From Variovorax sp. V93 (GTDB taxonomy: Bacteria; Pseudomonadota; Gammaproteobacteria; Burkholderiales; Burkholderiaceae_C), in assembly GCF_041154485.1 (NCBI RefSeq), contig NZ_AP028669.1:4464001-4528000 (forward strand): a DNA stretch of 64,000 nucleotides, given 5' to 3'. Made by a program: the position numbers and the translations under genes. Below the pieces are notes generated by a model. It worked only from the letters and a program-made list of their open reading frames with translations, ran no database searches and was not told where the DNA came from. Of this stretch, positions 38,238 through 47,699 are shown in pieces; the stretch's first letter is position 1, and each line of letters begins with the position of its first letter.

Positions 38238-39143
38238 TCAACGGAGGTAATGGTCGACGAGCAGTGCCGCGAACAGCACGCTCAGGTGGATCAGCGAGAA
38301 CCGGAAGGTCTTGCGCGCCAGCGCATCGGAGTAGTTGCGCCAGAGCGCGAAGGCGTAGCCCGTGAAGCCGATGCTCACGCCCACCGCCACCGCCAGGTAG
38401 AGCCAGCCGCTCATGCCGTAGATGAAAGGCATCAGGCAGGCCGCGAACAAGATGAAGGTGTAGAGCAGCACCTGCAGCCGCGTGAACTCGTTGCCGTGCG
38501 TGACGGGCAGCATCGGGAGGCCGGCCTTGCGGTAGTCCTCGACGCGGTAGAGCGCCAGCGCCCAGAAATGCGGCGGTGTCCACAGGAAGATGATCAGGAA
38601 CAGGATCAGCGCCTCGGGGCCCACGTCGCCGGTCATCGCGGCCCAGCCCAGCACCGGCGGCATTGCGCCCGAGGCGCCGCCGATCACGATGTTCTGCGGC
38701 GTCAGCGGCTTGAGGATCACGGTGTAGATCACTGCGTAGCCGACGAAGGTGGCAAAGGTCAGCCACATGGTGAGCGGATTGACCTGGAACCACAGCAGCG
38801 CCGAACCGGCCGCGCACAGCAGCGCCGAGAACACCAGCGCCTGCAGGTCGCTGAGCTGTCCGCGCGCCGTGGGACGCCAGGCAGTGCGCTTCATCTTGGC
38901 GTCGATGCCCTTCTCGACCAGGCAATTGAACGCCGCCGCCGCGCCCGCCACCAGCCAGATGCCGATGCAGGCCAGCGCGGCGCGCTGCACGTCGGCCCAC
39001 GAGGGCAGCCCGGGCACGGCCAGCACCATGCCGATGAGGGCACAGAAAACGATCAGCTGCACCACGCGCGGCTTGGTCAGCGCATAGAACTGGCGCAGCA
39101 CATTGGCAGTGCTTGTCTGCTGCACGGAAATCGGCGTGCTCAC
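38238..39143 (-). CDS. ctaB: Protoheme IX farnesyltransferase
   Basis: CtaB/CyoE converts heme B to heme O for the oxidase. The 301-residue membrane protein has eight or nine helices with the UbiA motifs [12 protein letters not shown] near residue 76 and [10 protein letters not shown] near 207. The GTG at 39143 overlaps the ctaA stop (GTGA) and has GGGAGG upstream. Confidence 0.96.
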   Translation of the reverse strand: MSTPISVQQTSTANVLRQFYALTKPRVVQLIVFCALIGMVLAVPGLPSWADVQRAALACIGIWLVAGAAAAFNCLVEKGIDAKMKRTAWRPTARGQLSDLQALVFSALLCAAGSALLWFQVNPLTMWLTFATFVGYAVIYTVILKPLTPQNIVIGGASGAMPPVLGWAAMTGDVGPEALILFLIIFLWTPPHFWALALYRVEDYRKAGLPMLPVTHGNEFTRLQVLLYTFILFAACLMPFIYGMSGWLYLAVAVGVSIGFTGYAFALWRNYSDALARKTFRFSLIHLSVLFAALLVDHYLR

Positions 39144-40360
39144 GCGGCGGCCTCCCTCTGGTTGTTGTGTGGGGCGCCGGGCGCCTTGTCTCTGTCGTGT
39201 GCGAAAGCAGCCGCAGCCCCGCGGCGGCTCTCGCACAGCGCCCATGTCAGCACCACGGCCAGCGCCGCAGCGCCCCCGGTGTGCAGGACCGCGGCGAGCA
39301 GCGGCCAGCCGAGCAGCACGTTGCCCAGGCCCGTGGCCAGCTGGAGCAGCGCGAGCCCCGCGAGCCAGCGCGCCTGCGGCCGCAGCGGCGGCGTGCGGCG
39401 CAGCTGCCACGCGAGCACGCCCAGCGCGGCGAACACGGCGTACGCCATCAGCCGATGCACGTAGTGGATGGCAGTGAGCGCGGAAAAATCGAGCGGCACG
39501 CCACTGCCGGTCACGCCCAGGTGACGCCAGATCTCGAAGCCCTGCGCAAAATTCATTGGCGGCCACCAACTGCCCTGGCAGGTCGGGAACTGGGTGCAGG
39601 CCAGCACCGCATAGTTGGTGCTGACCCAGCCGCCGAGCGCGATCTGCAGCAGCAGCAGGGCCGAGGTGGCGATCAGCCCGTTGCGCAGCGCGGGCGACAC
39701 GGCCGTGGGCAGGCGGTCCGCGGCGGCCTGCCGGTAGCGCACCGCCTGGATGCACAGCAGCACCAGCAGCACCACGGCGCCCAGCAGGTGCAGCGTGACG
39801 ATGGCGGGAAAGAGCTTCCAGGTGACCGTGAGCGCGCCGAACGCGCCCTGCAGGCAGACCCAGGCCAGCGTGAGCGCGGGCCACCAGGCGCTGAGCGTGG
39901 CGTGCTCGCCGTCCCCCGGCGCGGGCGGCGCGCGGCGTTGGCGCCGCCGCACGACCCAGGTGGCGCCCGCAAGCACGAGGATCAGCACGCCGACGCCGGT
40001 GGCCAGGTAGCGGTGCACCATCTCGACCCAGGCCTTGCTGTGCGTGACCGGACCGGTCGGCTGGGCCGACTGCGCCATGGCGATCTCGTGGCGCGCGCCC
40101 ACCGGGCTCGCGTTGCCGTAGCAGCCCGGCCAATCGGGGCAGCCCAGGCCCGAATCGGTGAGCCGGGTGAAGGCGCCGAACAGCGTGAGGTCGAAGGTGA
40201 GGAACAGCGTCAGCACAGTGAGCGCATGCAGCCGGCGCGCCGGTCCGGCGCCCGCGTTGCGGCGCCACACCCACAGCAGCGGGCCGAGCGCGATCAGCAC
40301 GCCGGCCGCCATCAGCCAGGCGACGGGGGTGAGGTCGTAGAGCGAGCCGGTGTCCATCAT
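39140..40360 (-). CDS. ctaA: Heme A synthase (COX15/CtaA)
   Basis: Oxidises heme O to heme A. The 406-residue membrane protein has eight helices and the paired heme-ligand histidine motifs, such as Glu-Met-Val-His-Arg-Tyr near residue 117 and Tyr-Val-His-Arg-Leu near 303. The extracytoplasmic cysteine motifs Leu-Gly-Cys-Pro-Asp-Trp-Pro-Gly-Cys and Cys-Thr-Gln-Phe-Pro-Thr-Cys are also present. It is longer than Bacillus CtaA, as usual for proteobacteria. It is coupled to ctaB. Confidence 0.95.
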   Translation of the reverse strand: MMDTGSLYDLTPVAWLMAAGVLIALGPLLWVWRRNAGAGPARRLHALTVLTLFLTFDLTLFGAFTRLTDSGLGCPDWPGCYGNASPVGARHEIAMAQSAQPTGPVTHSKAWVEMVHRYLATGVGVLILVLAGATWVVRRRQRRAPPAPGDGEHATLSAWWPALTLAWVCLQGAFGALTVTWKLFPAIVTLHLLGAVVLLVLLCIQAVRYRQAAADRLPTAVSPALRNGLIATSALLLLQIALGGWVSTNYAVLACTQFPTCQGSWWPPMNFAQGFEIWRHLGVTGSGVPLDFSALTAIHYVHRLMAYAVFAALGVLAWQLRRTPPLRPQARWLAGLALLQLATGLGNVLLGWPLLAAVLHTGGAAALAVVLTWALCESRRGAAAAFAHDRDKAPGAPHNNQREAAA

Positions 40361-40366
40361 GCGGTG

Positions 40367-41050
40367 CTAGCGGCCGGGCTCGTCCCAGGAGGCAGAAGCG
40401 CGCAGCAGGCGGTCGAGGTCGCGCTTGGCGCGGCTGGCGCCCGCGGCGTCCATGCGGGCCGGAAAACGCATCATCCAGTTGCCCATCGGATCGACCACAT
40501 ACAGGTGCTCGGCCAGCCCATGGCCCGGAACCGGCGCGAGCCACCTGGCGAGCTGCTCGGGCGGCACGCGCAGCACCGTGGCGCCGCGCAGGCCGTTGTC
40601 CAGCCGCGCCGGAACGGGCGCCGCATCGCTCACGAGCCAGACGCGGTCGAGCCGGTCTTTCTCGCGGCCCAGGCTTTCGCGCAGCTGGCGCTGCAGGTAG
40701 AGCTGCTGTTCGCAGAGCGCGTCGCAGGCCGCATCGGCCACCGCCACCAGCAGCCACTGGCCCTTGAGCGTGGCCAGGTCGACCGGCGCACCGCTGCGGT
40801 CCGTTGCCGTGAATGCCGGCAGCGTGCGCTGCGGATCGATGAGTTCGCCGTAGACGCTGCGCCCCTCGGGCCGGATCACGTAGTAGGTGAAGTAGGACGC
40901 GATGACGGGCGCGGCGCACATCAGCATCACGGCAATCATCTTCCAGCGCCCGGCCACCGTGCGGCGGCCCTCGGCGCCGTCGAGCGCCTGGTTGGGCGAC
41001 GGCATCGAGTGCACCGTCAGGCCCAGCGGTTCGTCAGAGGCTGCGTTCAT
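40367..41050 (-). CDS. Membrane-anchored Sco-like protein of the oxidase cluster
   Basis: A 227-residue protein with one membrane helix near residues 37-58 and a periplasmic domain. It is usually left as a hypothetical, but the domain looks thioredoxin/Sco-like. Lys-Gly-Gln-Trp-Leu-Leu-Val-Ala-Val leads into Cys109-Asp-Ala-Leu-Cys113, a Cys-X3-Cys copper-type motif, and His182 in Glu-His-Leu-Tyr-Val-Val-Asp-Pro aligns with the Sco histidine. It overlaps the end of the SURF1 gene by 17 bases and lies six bases upstream of ctaA. A copper or redox role in oxidase assembly is inferred. Confidence 0.7.
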   Translation of the reverse strand: MNAASDEPLGLTVHSMPSPNQALDGAEGRRTVAGRWKMIAVMLMCAAPVIASYFTYYVIRPEGRSVYGELIDPQRTLPAFTATDRSGAPVDLATLKGQWLLVAVADAACDALCEQQLYLQRQLRESLGREKDRLDRVWLVSDAAPVPARLDNGLRGATVLRVPPEQLARWLAPVPGHGLAEHLYVVDPMGNWMMRFPARMDAAGASRAKRDLDRLLRASASWDEPGR

Positions 41051-41843
41051 CGCGTGCGCGGCGCCGCGAGCGGCGGTAGGGGGAAATGATTTGGAACCAG
41101 ACATAGAGGATGACCACGAGGGCCGAAAGCCCGAACCACTGGAATGCATAGCCGTAGTGCTTCTCCAGACCCAGAGCGGGGGCCGGCCAGTCGCGCTGCA
41201 ACCCCTCGGAAGCGGGGCCGACCTGCTGCAGCGACACATCGGTCCGCAGCGGCAGCTTGGTTTCGGCGCGGAACGCTTCCAGGTCGAGATTCTGCCGGAT
41301 GGGCGAAGACCCCGCGGATTCCGGTGCCGAGGCCGCCGCAGCCGGCTTGCCGAGTTCGAACAAATGGCCCGGCGGCGGCTCGATCAGGCCCGTGACCTCG
41401 ACGATGCCCGGCGGCGTCTCGACCGCGCCCAGCTGCGTGCGGTCGTTGAAGTTGCGCTGCACCCAGCCGCGCTGGATCATCACGGCCTGGTCGCTGCCTT
41501 CCAGGGCGAACGGCGTCAGCACGTAGAAGCCCGGCACGCCATGCATCTGACGGTTGTCCAGGTAGACCGTCTGGGGCGTCAGCCAGAGGCCGCGCAGCCG
41601 CACGGGCCGGTGCAGTTCGCCGGCCGGCGCCTCGAGCGCCAGGAACTCGGCCTGGGCCAGCGGCGGTTTCTGCTTCTGGGCCTCGATCTCGGCCTGCAGC
41701 GCCTCTTTCTGCGCGGCGCGCGACAGCTGCCAGCGGCCCAGCGACACTGTGGCGGAAAGGGCCAGCACCGCGGCCAGCGTGACCACCAGGAAGCGGCCCC
41801 GCCTGGGCCTCGGGCGGGCGGAATGAAGGGGTTCCGGCGTCAC
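41034..41843 (-). CDS. SURF1 family cytochrome oxidase assembly protein
   Basis: SURF1 helps insert heme into oxidase subunit I. The 269-residue protein has the expected two membrane helices, one near residue 20 followed by Leu-Gly-Arg-Trp-Gln-Leu-Ser-Arg, and one near 240, flanking a periplasmic domain with Arg-Gly-Trp-Val near 120. The C-terminal His-Tyr-Gly-Tyr-Ala-Phe-Gln-Trp-Phe is a family hallmark. The start is GTG 41843. It is divergent from the DUF2909 gene. Confidence 0.92.
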   Translation of the reverse strand: MTPEPLHSARPRPRRGRFLVVTLAAVLALSATVSLGRWQLSRAAQKEALQAEIEAQKQKPPLAQAEFLALEAPAGELHRPVRLRGLWLTPQTVYLDNRQMHGVPGFYVLTPFALEGSDQAVMIQRGWVQRNFNDRTQLGAVETPPGIVEVTGLIEPPPGHLFELGKPAAAASAPESAGSSPIRQNLDLEAFRAETKLPLRTDVSLQQVGPASEGLQRDWPAPALGLEKHYGYAFQWFGLSALVVILYVWFQIISPYRRSRRRARDERSL

Positions 41844-41866
41844 TGGAGTGGATGAGGCGTGCGGCC

Positions 41867-41872
41867 GATAAT
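41867..41872 (+). promoter_or_regulatory. Putative -10 of the DUF2909 gene
   Basis: GATAAT is followed by seven bases and the ATG, without a Shine-Dalgarno sequence. The local context GATAATCGGGG is almost the same as at the ferredoxin gene. Confidence 0.45.
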
Positions 41873-41879
41873 CGGGGTC

Positions 41880-42101
41880 ATGAAATATTTCGTCGCCCTG
41901 GTTTTCGTGGGCATCTTCGCGAGCCTTGCCTTCGCGCTCTTCTACATGCTGAAAGACGGGCGCAACGGGCGCGCCAAGAGCGGCGGCATGGCGCGCGCGC
42001 TCACCTTTCGGATCGGCCTGTCGGTGTTTTTGTTCCTCTGCATGCTGCTGGCCTGGAAATTCGGCTACATCCAGCCCACCGGGCTCCCGCTCGGCAAGTA
42101 G
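41880..42101 (+). CDS. DUF2909 twin transmembrane protein
   Basis: A 73-residue protein of two membrane helices (about residues 4-24 and 46-65) joined by a basic cytoplasmic-type loop. This is typical of the DUF2909 proteins found beside cytochrome oxidase genes in betaproteobacteria. The function is not established; an oxidase accessory role is inferred from position. It lies between SURF1 (divergent) and ctaE (convergent). Confidence 0.85.
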   Translation: MKYFVALVFVGIFASLAFALFYMLKDGRNGRAKSGGMARALTFRIGLSVFLFLCMLLAWKFGYIQPTGLPLGK

Positions 42102-42127
42102 ATGGTGCTCGTTCCACGAGAACCATG

Positions 42128-42155
42128 AAAAAGGCGCCTTCCGGCGCCTTTTTTT
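42128..42155. terminator. Bidirectional terminator between DUF2909 and ctaE
   Basis: AAAAAGGCGCC at 42128-42138 pairs with GGCGCCTTTTT at 42143-42153 around a 4-base loop. A-run and T-run flanks make it effective in both directions, ending the DUF2909 gene and the ctaE end of the oxidase operon. Confidence 0.92.
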
Positions 42156-42175
42156 CTGCATGCCGCGGGGGTCGC

Positions 42176-43057
42176 TCAAAGCCAGTACACCAGCATGTAG
42201 AGGCCGAGCCACACCACGTCGACGAAGTGCCAGTACCAGGCCGCGCCCTCGAAGCCGAAATGGCGCTCCGGCGTGAAGTGGCCGTTCTGCAGGCGCAGCG
42301 TGATGAACAGCAGCATCAGCATGCCGATGAACACATGCAGGCCGTGGAAGCCGGTCAGCATGAAGAAGGTCGAGCCGTAGGCACCGGAGCTGAGCTTGAG
42401 GTTCAGGTCCGTGTACAGGTGGTGGTACTCGTAGCCCTGCACGCCCAGGAAGAGCACGCCGAGCAGCACGGTGAGCCACATGAAGCGGATGGTCTGGGCA
42501 CGATGGCCGGCGCGCAGCGCGTGGTGGGCAATGGTAAGCGTCACGCCCGAGCTCAGCAGCAGCGCGGTGTTGATCGTGGGCAGCCAGAACGGGCCGACGG
42601 TCTGGAAGGGCTCGACGATGTCGGCCGGCGAACCGGTGGCGCCGGCGGCAACGCTGGGCCAGACGGCCTTGAAGTCGGGCCAGAGCAGTGCGTTGTCGAG
42701 GCTGCCGAGTGCCGGCAGCGAATGGGTGCGGGTCCACCACAGCGCGGTGAAGAAGGCGCCGAAGAACATCACTTCGGAGAAGATGAACCAGCTCATGCTC
42801 CAGCGGAACGAGAGGTCGATCTTGTGGCCGTACTGGCCGCTTTCGCTTTCGCCGATGGCGGTGCGGAACCAGACGAACAGCGTGGCGAGCCACGCGACCA
42901 TGCCCGCCAGCAGGGACCAGGCGCCCCATTGGTGGCCGTTGATCCACTGGCCCGCGCCGAGAATCACGAAGAACAGGCCGGTCGCGGCCATGACCGGGTA
43001 GGCGGACGGCCCGGGCACAAAGTAGTAGGGCGTGGTGCCGTGGGTGGTTGAACTCAT
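42176..43057 (-). CDS. ctaE: Cytochrome c oxidase subunit III
   Basis: Seven-helix core subunit of the aa3-type oxidase, 293 residues. Family motifs are Arg-Trp-Ser-Met-Ser-Trp-Phe-Ile-Phe-Ser-Glu-Val-Met-Phe-Phe near residue 85, with the conserved glutamate, Thr-Gly-Phe-His-Gly-Leu-His-Val near 236, and the C-terminal Trp-Tyr-Trp-His-Phe-Val-Asp-Val-Val-Trp-Leu. AGGAG lies five bases before the ATG. Confidence 0.97.
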   Translation of the reverse strand: MSSTTHGTTPYYFVPGPSAYPVMAATGLFFVILGAGQWINGHQWGAWSLLAGMVAWLATLFVWFRTAIGESESGQYGHKIDLSFRWSMSWFIFSEVMFFGAFFTALWWTRTHSLPALGSLDNALLWPDFKAVWPSVAAGATGSPADIVEPFQTVGPFWLPTINTALLLSSGVTLTIAHHALRAGHRAQTIRFMWLTVLLGVLFLGVQGYEYHHLYTDLNLKLSSGAYGSTFFMLTGFHGLHVFIGMLMLLFITLRLQNGHFTPERHFGFEGAAWYWHFVDVVWLGLYMLVYWL

Positions 43058-43127
43058 ATCAGCTCCTGGCTTTCTTTCTTCTCTCGATTCGATGGGTTCT
43101 GGATGTCGTGGGCCATGCGGACCGGGT

Positions 43128-43337
43128 TCAGGGCGCAACCACGTAGCGCACCAGCAGCACCAGGCCGACGATGAAAACGATGACCGCGGCAAAGGCCACC
43201 GCGATGATGTGCAGCGGGTTCAGCTTGGCCAGGTCGTCCTGGTAGGCGCTCTTCTTGCGCACCCCGAAGAACGACCAGCACACGGCCTTCACCGTGTCCC
43301 ACAGCGTGGCCTTGGGCGGCGTGTTCGGCGCGGTCAC
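43128..43337 (-). CDS. DUF2970 small membrane protein
   Basis: A 69-residue protein with an N-terminal Thr-Val-Lys-Ala-Val-Cys-Trp-Ser-Phe-Phe-Gly-Val-Arg-Lys segment and one C-terminal membrane helix, matching DUF2970. It occurs between ctaG and ctaE in many betaproteobacteria. Its start overlaps the ctaG stop by four bases. The function is unknown. Confidence 0.88.
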   Translation of the reverse strand: MTAPNTPPKATLWDTVKAVCWSFFGVRKKSAYQDDLAKLNPLHIIAVAFAAVIVFIVGLVLLVRYVVAP

Positions 43338-43960
43338 GAACGGGGCTCATGGGCAGCATTCGAAACAGCGGCCACCGGCGCCGCGGGCGTCTTGCCGCCG
43401 ACTTCGAAGAAGGTGTAGGACAGCGTGATGGTCTTCACGTCCCTGGAGATCTTCGGGTCGATCACGAAGGCGACGGGCCACTGCTTCTTCTCGCCCGGGT
43501 CGAGCGTGTACTGGTTGAAGCAGAAGCACTCCAGCTTGTTGAAGTACGGCGCGGCCTGCTGCGGCGCATAGCTCGGAATGGCCTGCGCCGCCATGCGGCG
43601 GTTCTGCACGTTCTGGAATTCGTAGAGCACGGTGTTGAGCTGGCCGGGGTGCACCTGCATCGTCCGCTCGGCGGGCTTGAAGTCCCAGAGGCCGCCGCGC
43701 ACGTTGGAGTCGAACTCGACCGTGATCGTGCGCGTGGTGTCGACCTGCGTGTTGTCGGGCACGCGCACGTTCTTGCCGCCGCTCGCGCCGCCCGGCACCT
43801 CGAGCTCGTTGAGCGCGAGGATGTTGATGCCGGTCATTTCGCAGATGGCGCGATAGAGCGGCACCAGGGCATAGCCGAACGCGAACATGCCGCAGGTCAC
43901 CACGGCCAGCTTGCCGACCATGCGGACATTGGCGCGCTTGATGCGTTCACCGAGGCTCAT
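43334..43960 (-). CDS. ctaG: Cytochrome c oxidase assembly protein CtaG/Cox11
   Basis: Cox11-type copper chaperone that builds the CuB site of subunit I. The 208-residue protein has one N-terminal membrane helix and a periplasmic domain with the copper motif Glu-Cys-Phe-Cys-Phe-Asn-Gln near residue 145 and Asp-Pro-Gly-Glu near 154. It lies between the tiny assembly gene and DUF2970. Confidence 0.96.
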   Translation of the reverse strand: MSLGERIKRANVRMVGKLAVVTCGMFAFGYALVPLYRAICEMTGINILALNELEVPGGASGGKNVRVPDNTQVDTTRTITVEFDSNVRGGLWDFKPAERTMQVHPGQLNTVLYEFQNVQNRRMAAQAIPSYAPQQAAPYFNKLECFCFNQYTLDPGEKKQWPVAFVIDPKISRDVKTITLSYTFFEVGGKTPAAPVAAVSNAAHEPRS

Positions 43961-43988
43961 GATGCAGGCGGCTCCGTGGGCTTGTGCT

Positions 43989-44114
43989 TCAGCGTCCGCC
44001 GAACCAGATCATGCGAACCAGGAATCCGAGAAAGAACAGCACGGCAATGGAGGCCAGCGTGAGCCCCATGCGGCGGTTGTTCCTTTTTTGTTCGGGCGTG
44101 GTCATCGTGGTCAT
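43989..44114 (-). CDS. Tiny cytochrome oxidase assembly-type protein
   Basis: A 41-residue protein: a basic, polar start (Pro-Glu-Gln-Lys-Arg-Asn-Asn-Arg-Arg) and one membrane helix ending Arg-Met-Ile-Trp-Phe-Gly-Gly-Arg. It fits the small assembly proteins annotated between ctaD and ctaG in Burkholderiales. The frame extends upstream, but the extra residues overlap ctaD in another frame and are not plausible. An internal ATG nine bases in is an alternative. Confidence 0.75.
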   Translation of the reverse strand: MTTMTTPEQKRNNRRMGLTLASIAVLFFLGFLVRMIWFGGR

Positions 44115-44137
44115 GCAAGCCGGCGGCCTGGTGCCGT

Positions 44138-45769
44138 TCAGCCGATCACCTTGGTGGCGGTCGCATCGAGCTTGGGCGGGTTCTCGAAGGTGTGGAAGGG
44201 CGCCGGCGACGGCACTTCCCACTCGAGGCCTTCAGCCGCTTCCCAGGGCTTCTGCGCTGCCTTCTCGCCCTTGCCGAGCATGGTCGGCAGCACGATGAAG
44301 AAGAAGAAGTACACCTGCGCGAGACCGAAGGCGAACGCACCCACCGAAGCCACCGCGTTGAAGTCGGCGAACTGCATCGGGTAGTCGGCATAGCGGCGCG
44401 GCATGCCCGCCAGGCCGAGGAAGTGCATCGGGAAGAAGGTGACGTTGAACGAGATCAGCGACCACCAGAAGTGGATCTTGCCGCGCGTTTCGTTGTACAT
44501 CACGCCGGTCCACTTGGGTGCCCAGTAGTAGTAGCCCGCGAACATGGCATAGAGCGAACCGGCCACGAGCACGTAGTGGAAGTGGGCCACCACGTAGTAG
44601 GTGTCCTGCAGCTGGATGTCGATCGGGGCGATGGCCAGGATGAGGCCGGTGAAACCGCCCATCGTGAACACGAAGATGAAGCCCACCGCGAACAGCATCG
44701 GGGTTTCGAAGGTCATCGAGCCCTGCCACATGGTGGCGATCCAGTTGAAGATCTTCACAGCCGTGGGCACTGCGATCAGCATGGTCGCGTACATGAAGAA
44801 CAACTGGCCCGTGACCGGCATGCCGGTCGTGAACATGTGGTGCGCCCAGACGATGAACGACAGGATCGCGATCGACGAGGTGGCGTACACCATCGAGGCG
44901 TAGCCGAACAGCCGCTTGCGCGAGAACGCCGGCACGATCTGGCTGATGATGCCGAAGGCCGGCAAGATCATGATGTAGACCTCGGGGTGACCGAAGAACC
45001 AGAAGATGTGCTGGTACATCACCGGGTCGCCGCCGCCGGCGGGGTTGAAGAAGCTGGTGCCGAAGTGGCGGTCGGTCAGCGTCATGGTGATGGCGCCGGC
45101 GAGCACGGGCATCACGGCGATCAGCAGGTAGGCGGTGATGAGCCAGGTCCAGCAGAACATCGGCATCTTCATGAGCGTCATGCCGGGGGCGCGCATGTTC
45201 AGGATGGTGACGATGATGTTGATCGAGCCCATGATCGACGAGGCGCCCATGATGTGCATCGCGAAGATGCCGGCGTCCATCGAAGGGCCCATCTGCAGCG
45301 TGAGCGGTGCGTAGAGCGTCCAGCCCGCGGCGGGCGCGCCGCCGGGCATGAAGAACGAGCCCACGAGCATCAGCGCGGCGGGGATCAGCAGCCAGAAGCT
45401 GAAGTTGTTCATGCGCGCGAACGCCATGTCGGATGCGCCGATCTGCAGCGGGATCATCCAGTTCGCGAAGCCGACGAAGGCCGGCATGATGGCGCCGAAC
45501 ACCATGATCAGGCCGTGCATGGTGGTGAACTGGTTGAACAGTTCGGGGTTCACCAGTTGCAGGCCGGGCTGGAACAGCTCGGCGCGGATCAGCAGCGCAA
45601 GCACGCCGCCAACCATCAGCATGGTGAAGCTGAACAGCAGGTAGAGCGTGCCGATGTCCTTGTGGTTGGTGGCAAACACCCAGCGGCGCCAGCCGGTGGG
45701 CGCTGCGTGGTGCTCGTCGTGTGCGTGGCCGTCGTGGGCGTGACCGTGGGGGTCGAGGACTGCACTCAT
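44138..45769 (-). CDS. ctaD: Cytochrome c oxidase subunit I
   Basis: Catalytic 12-helix subunit holding heme a, heme a3 and CuB, 543 residues. Diagnostic sequences are Thr-Met-His-Gly-Leu-Ile-Met near residue 80 (heme a His), Trp-Phe-Phe-Gly-His-Pro-Glu-Val-Tyr near 257 (CuB His and crosslinked Tyr), Ala-His-His-Met-Phe near 308, and Val-Val-Ala-His-Phe-His-Tyr-Val near 392. AAGGAACAACGA precedes the ATG. The N-terminus has a His/Asp-rich stretch. Confidence 0.98.
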   Translation of the reverse strand: MSAVLDPHGHAHDGHAHDEHHAAPTGWRRWVFATNHKDIGTLYLLFSFTMLMVGGVLALLIRAELFQPGLQLVNPELFNQFTTMHGLIMVFGAIMPAFVGFANWMIPLQIGASDMAFARMNNFSFWLLIPAALMLVGSFFMPGGAPAAGWTLYAPLTLQMGPSMDAGIFAMHIMGASSIMGSINIIVTILNMRAPGMTLMKMPMFCWTWLITAYLLIAVMPVLAGAITMTLTDRHFGTSFFNPAGGGDPVMYQHIFWFFGHPEVYIMILPAFGIISQIVPAFSRKRLFGYASMVYATSSIAILSFIVWAHHMFTTGMPVTGQLFFMYATMLIAVPTAVKIFNWIATMWQGSMTFETPMLFAVGFIFVFTMGGFTGLILAIAPIDIQLQDTYYVVAHFHYVLVAGSLYAMFAGYYYWAPKWTGVMYNETRGKIHFWWSLISFNVTFFPMHFLGLAGMPRRYADYPMQFADFNAVASVGAFAFGLAQVYFFFFIVLPTMLGKGEKAAQKPWEAAEGLEWEVPSPAPFHTFENPPKLDATATKVIG

Positions 45770-45815
45770 TTCGTTGTTCCTTGCAATTTCTTCGTCGCGG
45801 GGCGCTTGGGCACGG

Positions 45816-46994
45816 TCACTTGCCGCGCAGGGCCAGAACTTCGGCCGGCTGCACCAGCTGGCCCGTCTTGTTCGACCAGCTGTTCTTGGTGTAGGTGGCG
45901 ACGGCCGCGAGGTCGGTGTCGCTCAGCTGCTTCCAGGAGGGCATCGCACCGTTGTTCTGGCCGTTGAGCAGCACCATCAGCTGCACCTTGTGGTCCGCAT
46001 CGAGCACCTTGGGGCTGGCGTCCAGAGGCTTGATCGGGCCGGCGCCCTTGCCGTTGGCCTGATGGCAGGCCGCGCAGTTGGCAGCATAGACCTTCTCGCC
46101 GCGCGTCAGCATCTCGGGCAGGGCCCAGACCTTGCCTGGATCGTCGAGCTTGGCCGCGGCTTCCTTGCGCTTGCCATCGACCCAGGCCGTGTAGTCGGCA
46201 GCCGAGACCACCTTCACGTGGATCGGCATGTAGGCGTGTTCCTTGCCGCAGAGTTCCTGGCACTGGCCGTAGTAGTCGCCCACGGTCTCGGCGCGGAACC
46301 AGGTGTCGCGCACGAAGCCGGGAATCGCGTCCTGCTTGATGCCCAGCTGGGGCACGGCAAACGCGTGGATCACGTCGTTGGCAGTGGTGATGATGCGGAC
46401 CTTCTTCTGGACCGGCACCACCAGCGGGTTGTCGACCTTGAAGAGGTAGTCGTCGGGCATGGCACCCTTGGCGCCGGCGTCGGACATGGCGCGCTGCGAG
46501 CTGTCGAGCGTGGAGATGAAGGCCAGGCCCTCGCCTTCGCCGTTCAGGTAGTCGTAGCCCCACTTCCACTGGTAGCCGGTGGTCTTGATGGTGAGGTCGG
46601 CGTTGGTGGTGTCCTTCTGGGCCACCAGTACCTTGGTGGCGGGCAGCGCCATCACGATCACGATGATGAAGGGCACGATGGTCCAGATGACCTCGACCAC
46701 CACCGATTCATGGAAGTTGGCCGCCTTGTGGCCGACCGACTTGCGGTGCTTCCATATCGAATAGAACATGACCGCGAACACGGCAACGAAGATGACCGTG
46801 CACAGGATCATCATCACCGTATGCAGGAAATGCTGTTCCTGCGCAATCTTGGTGACGCCCAGCGGAAGATTCAGCTGGCGCACCGACGGACCGCCGGGCA
46901 GATCGTTGACTGCGTGCGCCGCGCCGCTGAAAGCCGCGCCGGCCGCCAGCAACAGATTCGCCGGCCTGTACTTATTGCGCCAAATGCTCTTCAT
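45816..46994 (-). CDS. ctaC: Cytochrome c oxidase subunit II with fused cytochrome c
   Basis: Carries the CuA centre and docks cytochrome c. The 392-residue protein has a signal peptide, two membrane helices near residues 60 and 100, a CuA domain with [11 protein letters not shown] near 245, and a C-terminal heme c domain with Cys-Ala-Ala-Cys-His near 317 and a Met ligand candidate downstream. The fusion is the caa3-type layout. I use ATG 46994; a GTG at 47003 adds three residues. It is the first gene of the oxidase operon. Confidence 0.96.
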   Translation of the reverse strand: MKSIWRNKYRPANLLLAAGAAFSGAAHAVNDLPGGPSVRQLNLPLGVTKIAQEQHFLHTVMMILCTVIFVAVFAVMFYSIWKHRKSVGHKAANFHESVVVEVIWTIVPFIIVIVMALPATKVLVAQKDTTNADLTIKTTGYQWKWGYDYLNGEGEGLAFISTLDSSQRAMSDAGAKGAMPDDYLFKVDNPLVVPVQKKVRIITTANDVIHAFAVPQLGIKQDAIPGFVRDTWFRAETVGDYYGQCQELCGKEHAYMPIHVKVVSAADYTAWVDGKRKEAAAKLDDPGKVWALPEMLTRGEKVYAANCAACHQANGKGAGPIKPLDASPKVLDADHKVQLMVLLNGQNNGAMPSWKQLSDTDLAAVATYTKNSWSNKTGQLVQPAEVLALRGK

Positions 46995-47054
46995 CGTGTT
47001 CACGTTTCTTCAATTTTTTTCAACAAACCCAACCGTGCAGCGCCGCGCGAGCCC

Positions 47055-47531
47055 TCAGGCGCCACGCAACGCCATGCGAATCTCGCGCGCCAATGCGGCT
47101 CGCAACTCCGGGCGTACATAGCGCCCCACCCTGACCGATCGACCCTGACCCGAGACCTCGATCAGCGAACGATCGCTGGCCTGCGGTTCGATCCGCACCT
47201 GGTGCGGCAGAAATTCCGTGCGCTCGTAGTCTCCACCGTTCTCGAGCTCCACCACCAGCCGGCCGCCCTGCAGCGCAATCCGTTCTCCATCGGTTGCGTG
47301 CCGTGCGTACAGCATGAACGCGAAACCCACCGCGGCCAGTTCGAGCCAGGCAAAAGGCAGAACCAGCGGCGCACCGAGCATCCAGAAGACCGCGCCGATA
47401 CCGAGCGATACCACGCACAGCGAGGCGTAGAGCCAGCCCAGCTGGCTCGGCGTCACCGAGCAGTTGCGCTTCAGGAACCAGTGGATGTTCTGGCCTGAAA
47501 CGGTGGCAAAACGAAACACGGAATTCGACAC
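47055..47531 (-). CDS. DUF2244 membrane protein
   Basis: A 158-residue protein with two central membrane helices (about residues 28-70) and a short soluble C-terminal part containing Glu-Phe-Leu-Pro-His-Gln-Val-Arg. It fits DUF2244, often found upstream of ctaC in betaproteobacteria. The start is a GTG at 47531 giving the usual Asn-Ser-Val-Phe-Arg start. The function is unknown; an oxidase association is inferred from position. Confidence 0.8.
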   Translation of the reverse strand: MSNSVFRFATVSGQNIHWFLKRNCSVTPSQLGWLYASLCVVSLGIGAVFWMLGAPLVLPFAWLELAAVGFAFMLYARHATDGERIALQGGRLVVELENGGDYERTEFLPHQVRIEPQASDRSLIEVSGQGRSVRVGRYVRPELRAALAREIRMALRGA

Positions 47532-47699
47532 GGGCGAGTTCAGCAAATCGGTGCGTCGACGGCTGCCCAACCCCTTGTCTCCACAGGATCGGACAGACCT
47601 CGTTCGCGGAACACTACCCGCGAGTTTCACGCAACGGCGGATTGTAGCGGGTAGACACAGGCGCCCAGTCGCGGATGCGCAGCTGGCCGGGCGCGCCGG

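Noticed and set aside
47615..47653. Inverted repeat TACCCGC ... GCGGGTA upstream of the DUF2244 gene
   Set aside because: The arms are only seven bases with a 25-base loop and no T-run; chance pairing is likely in this GC-rich stretch.
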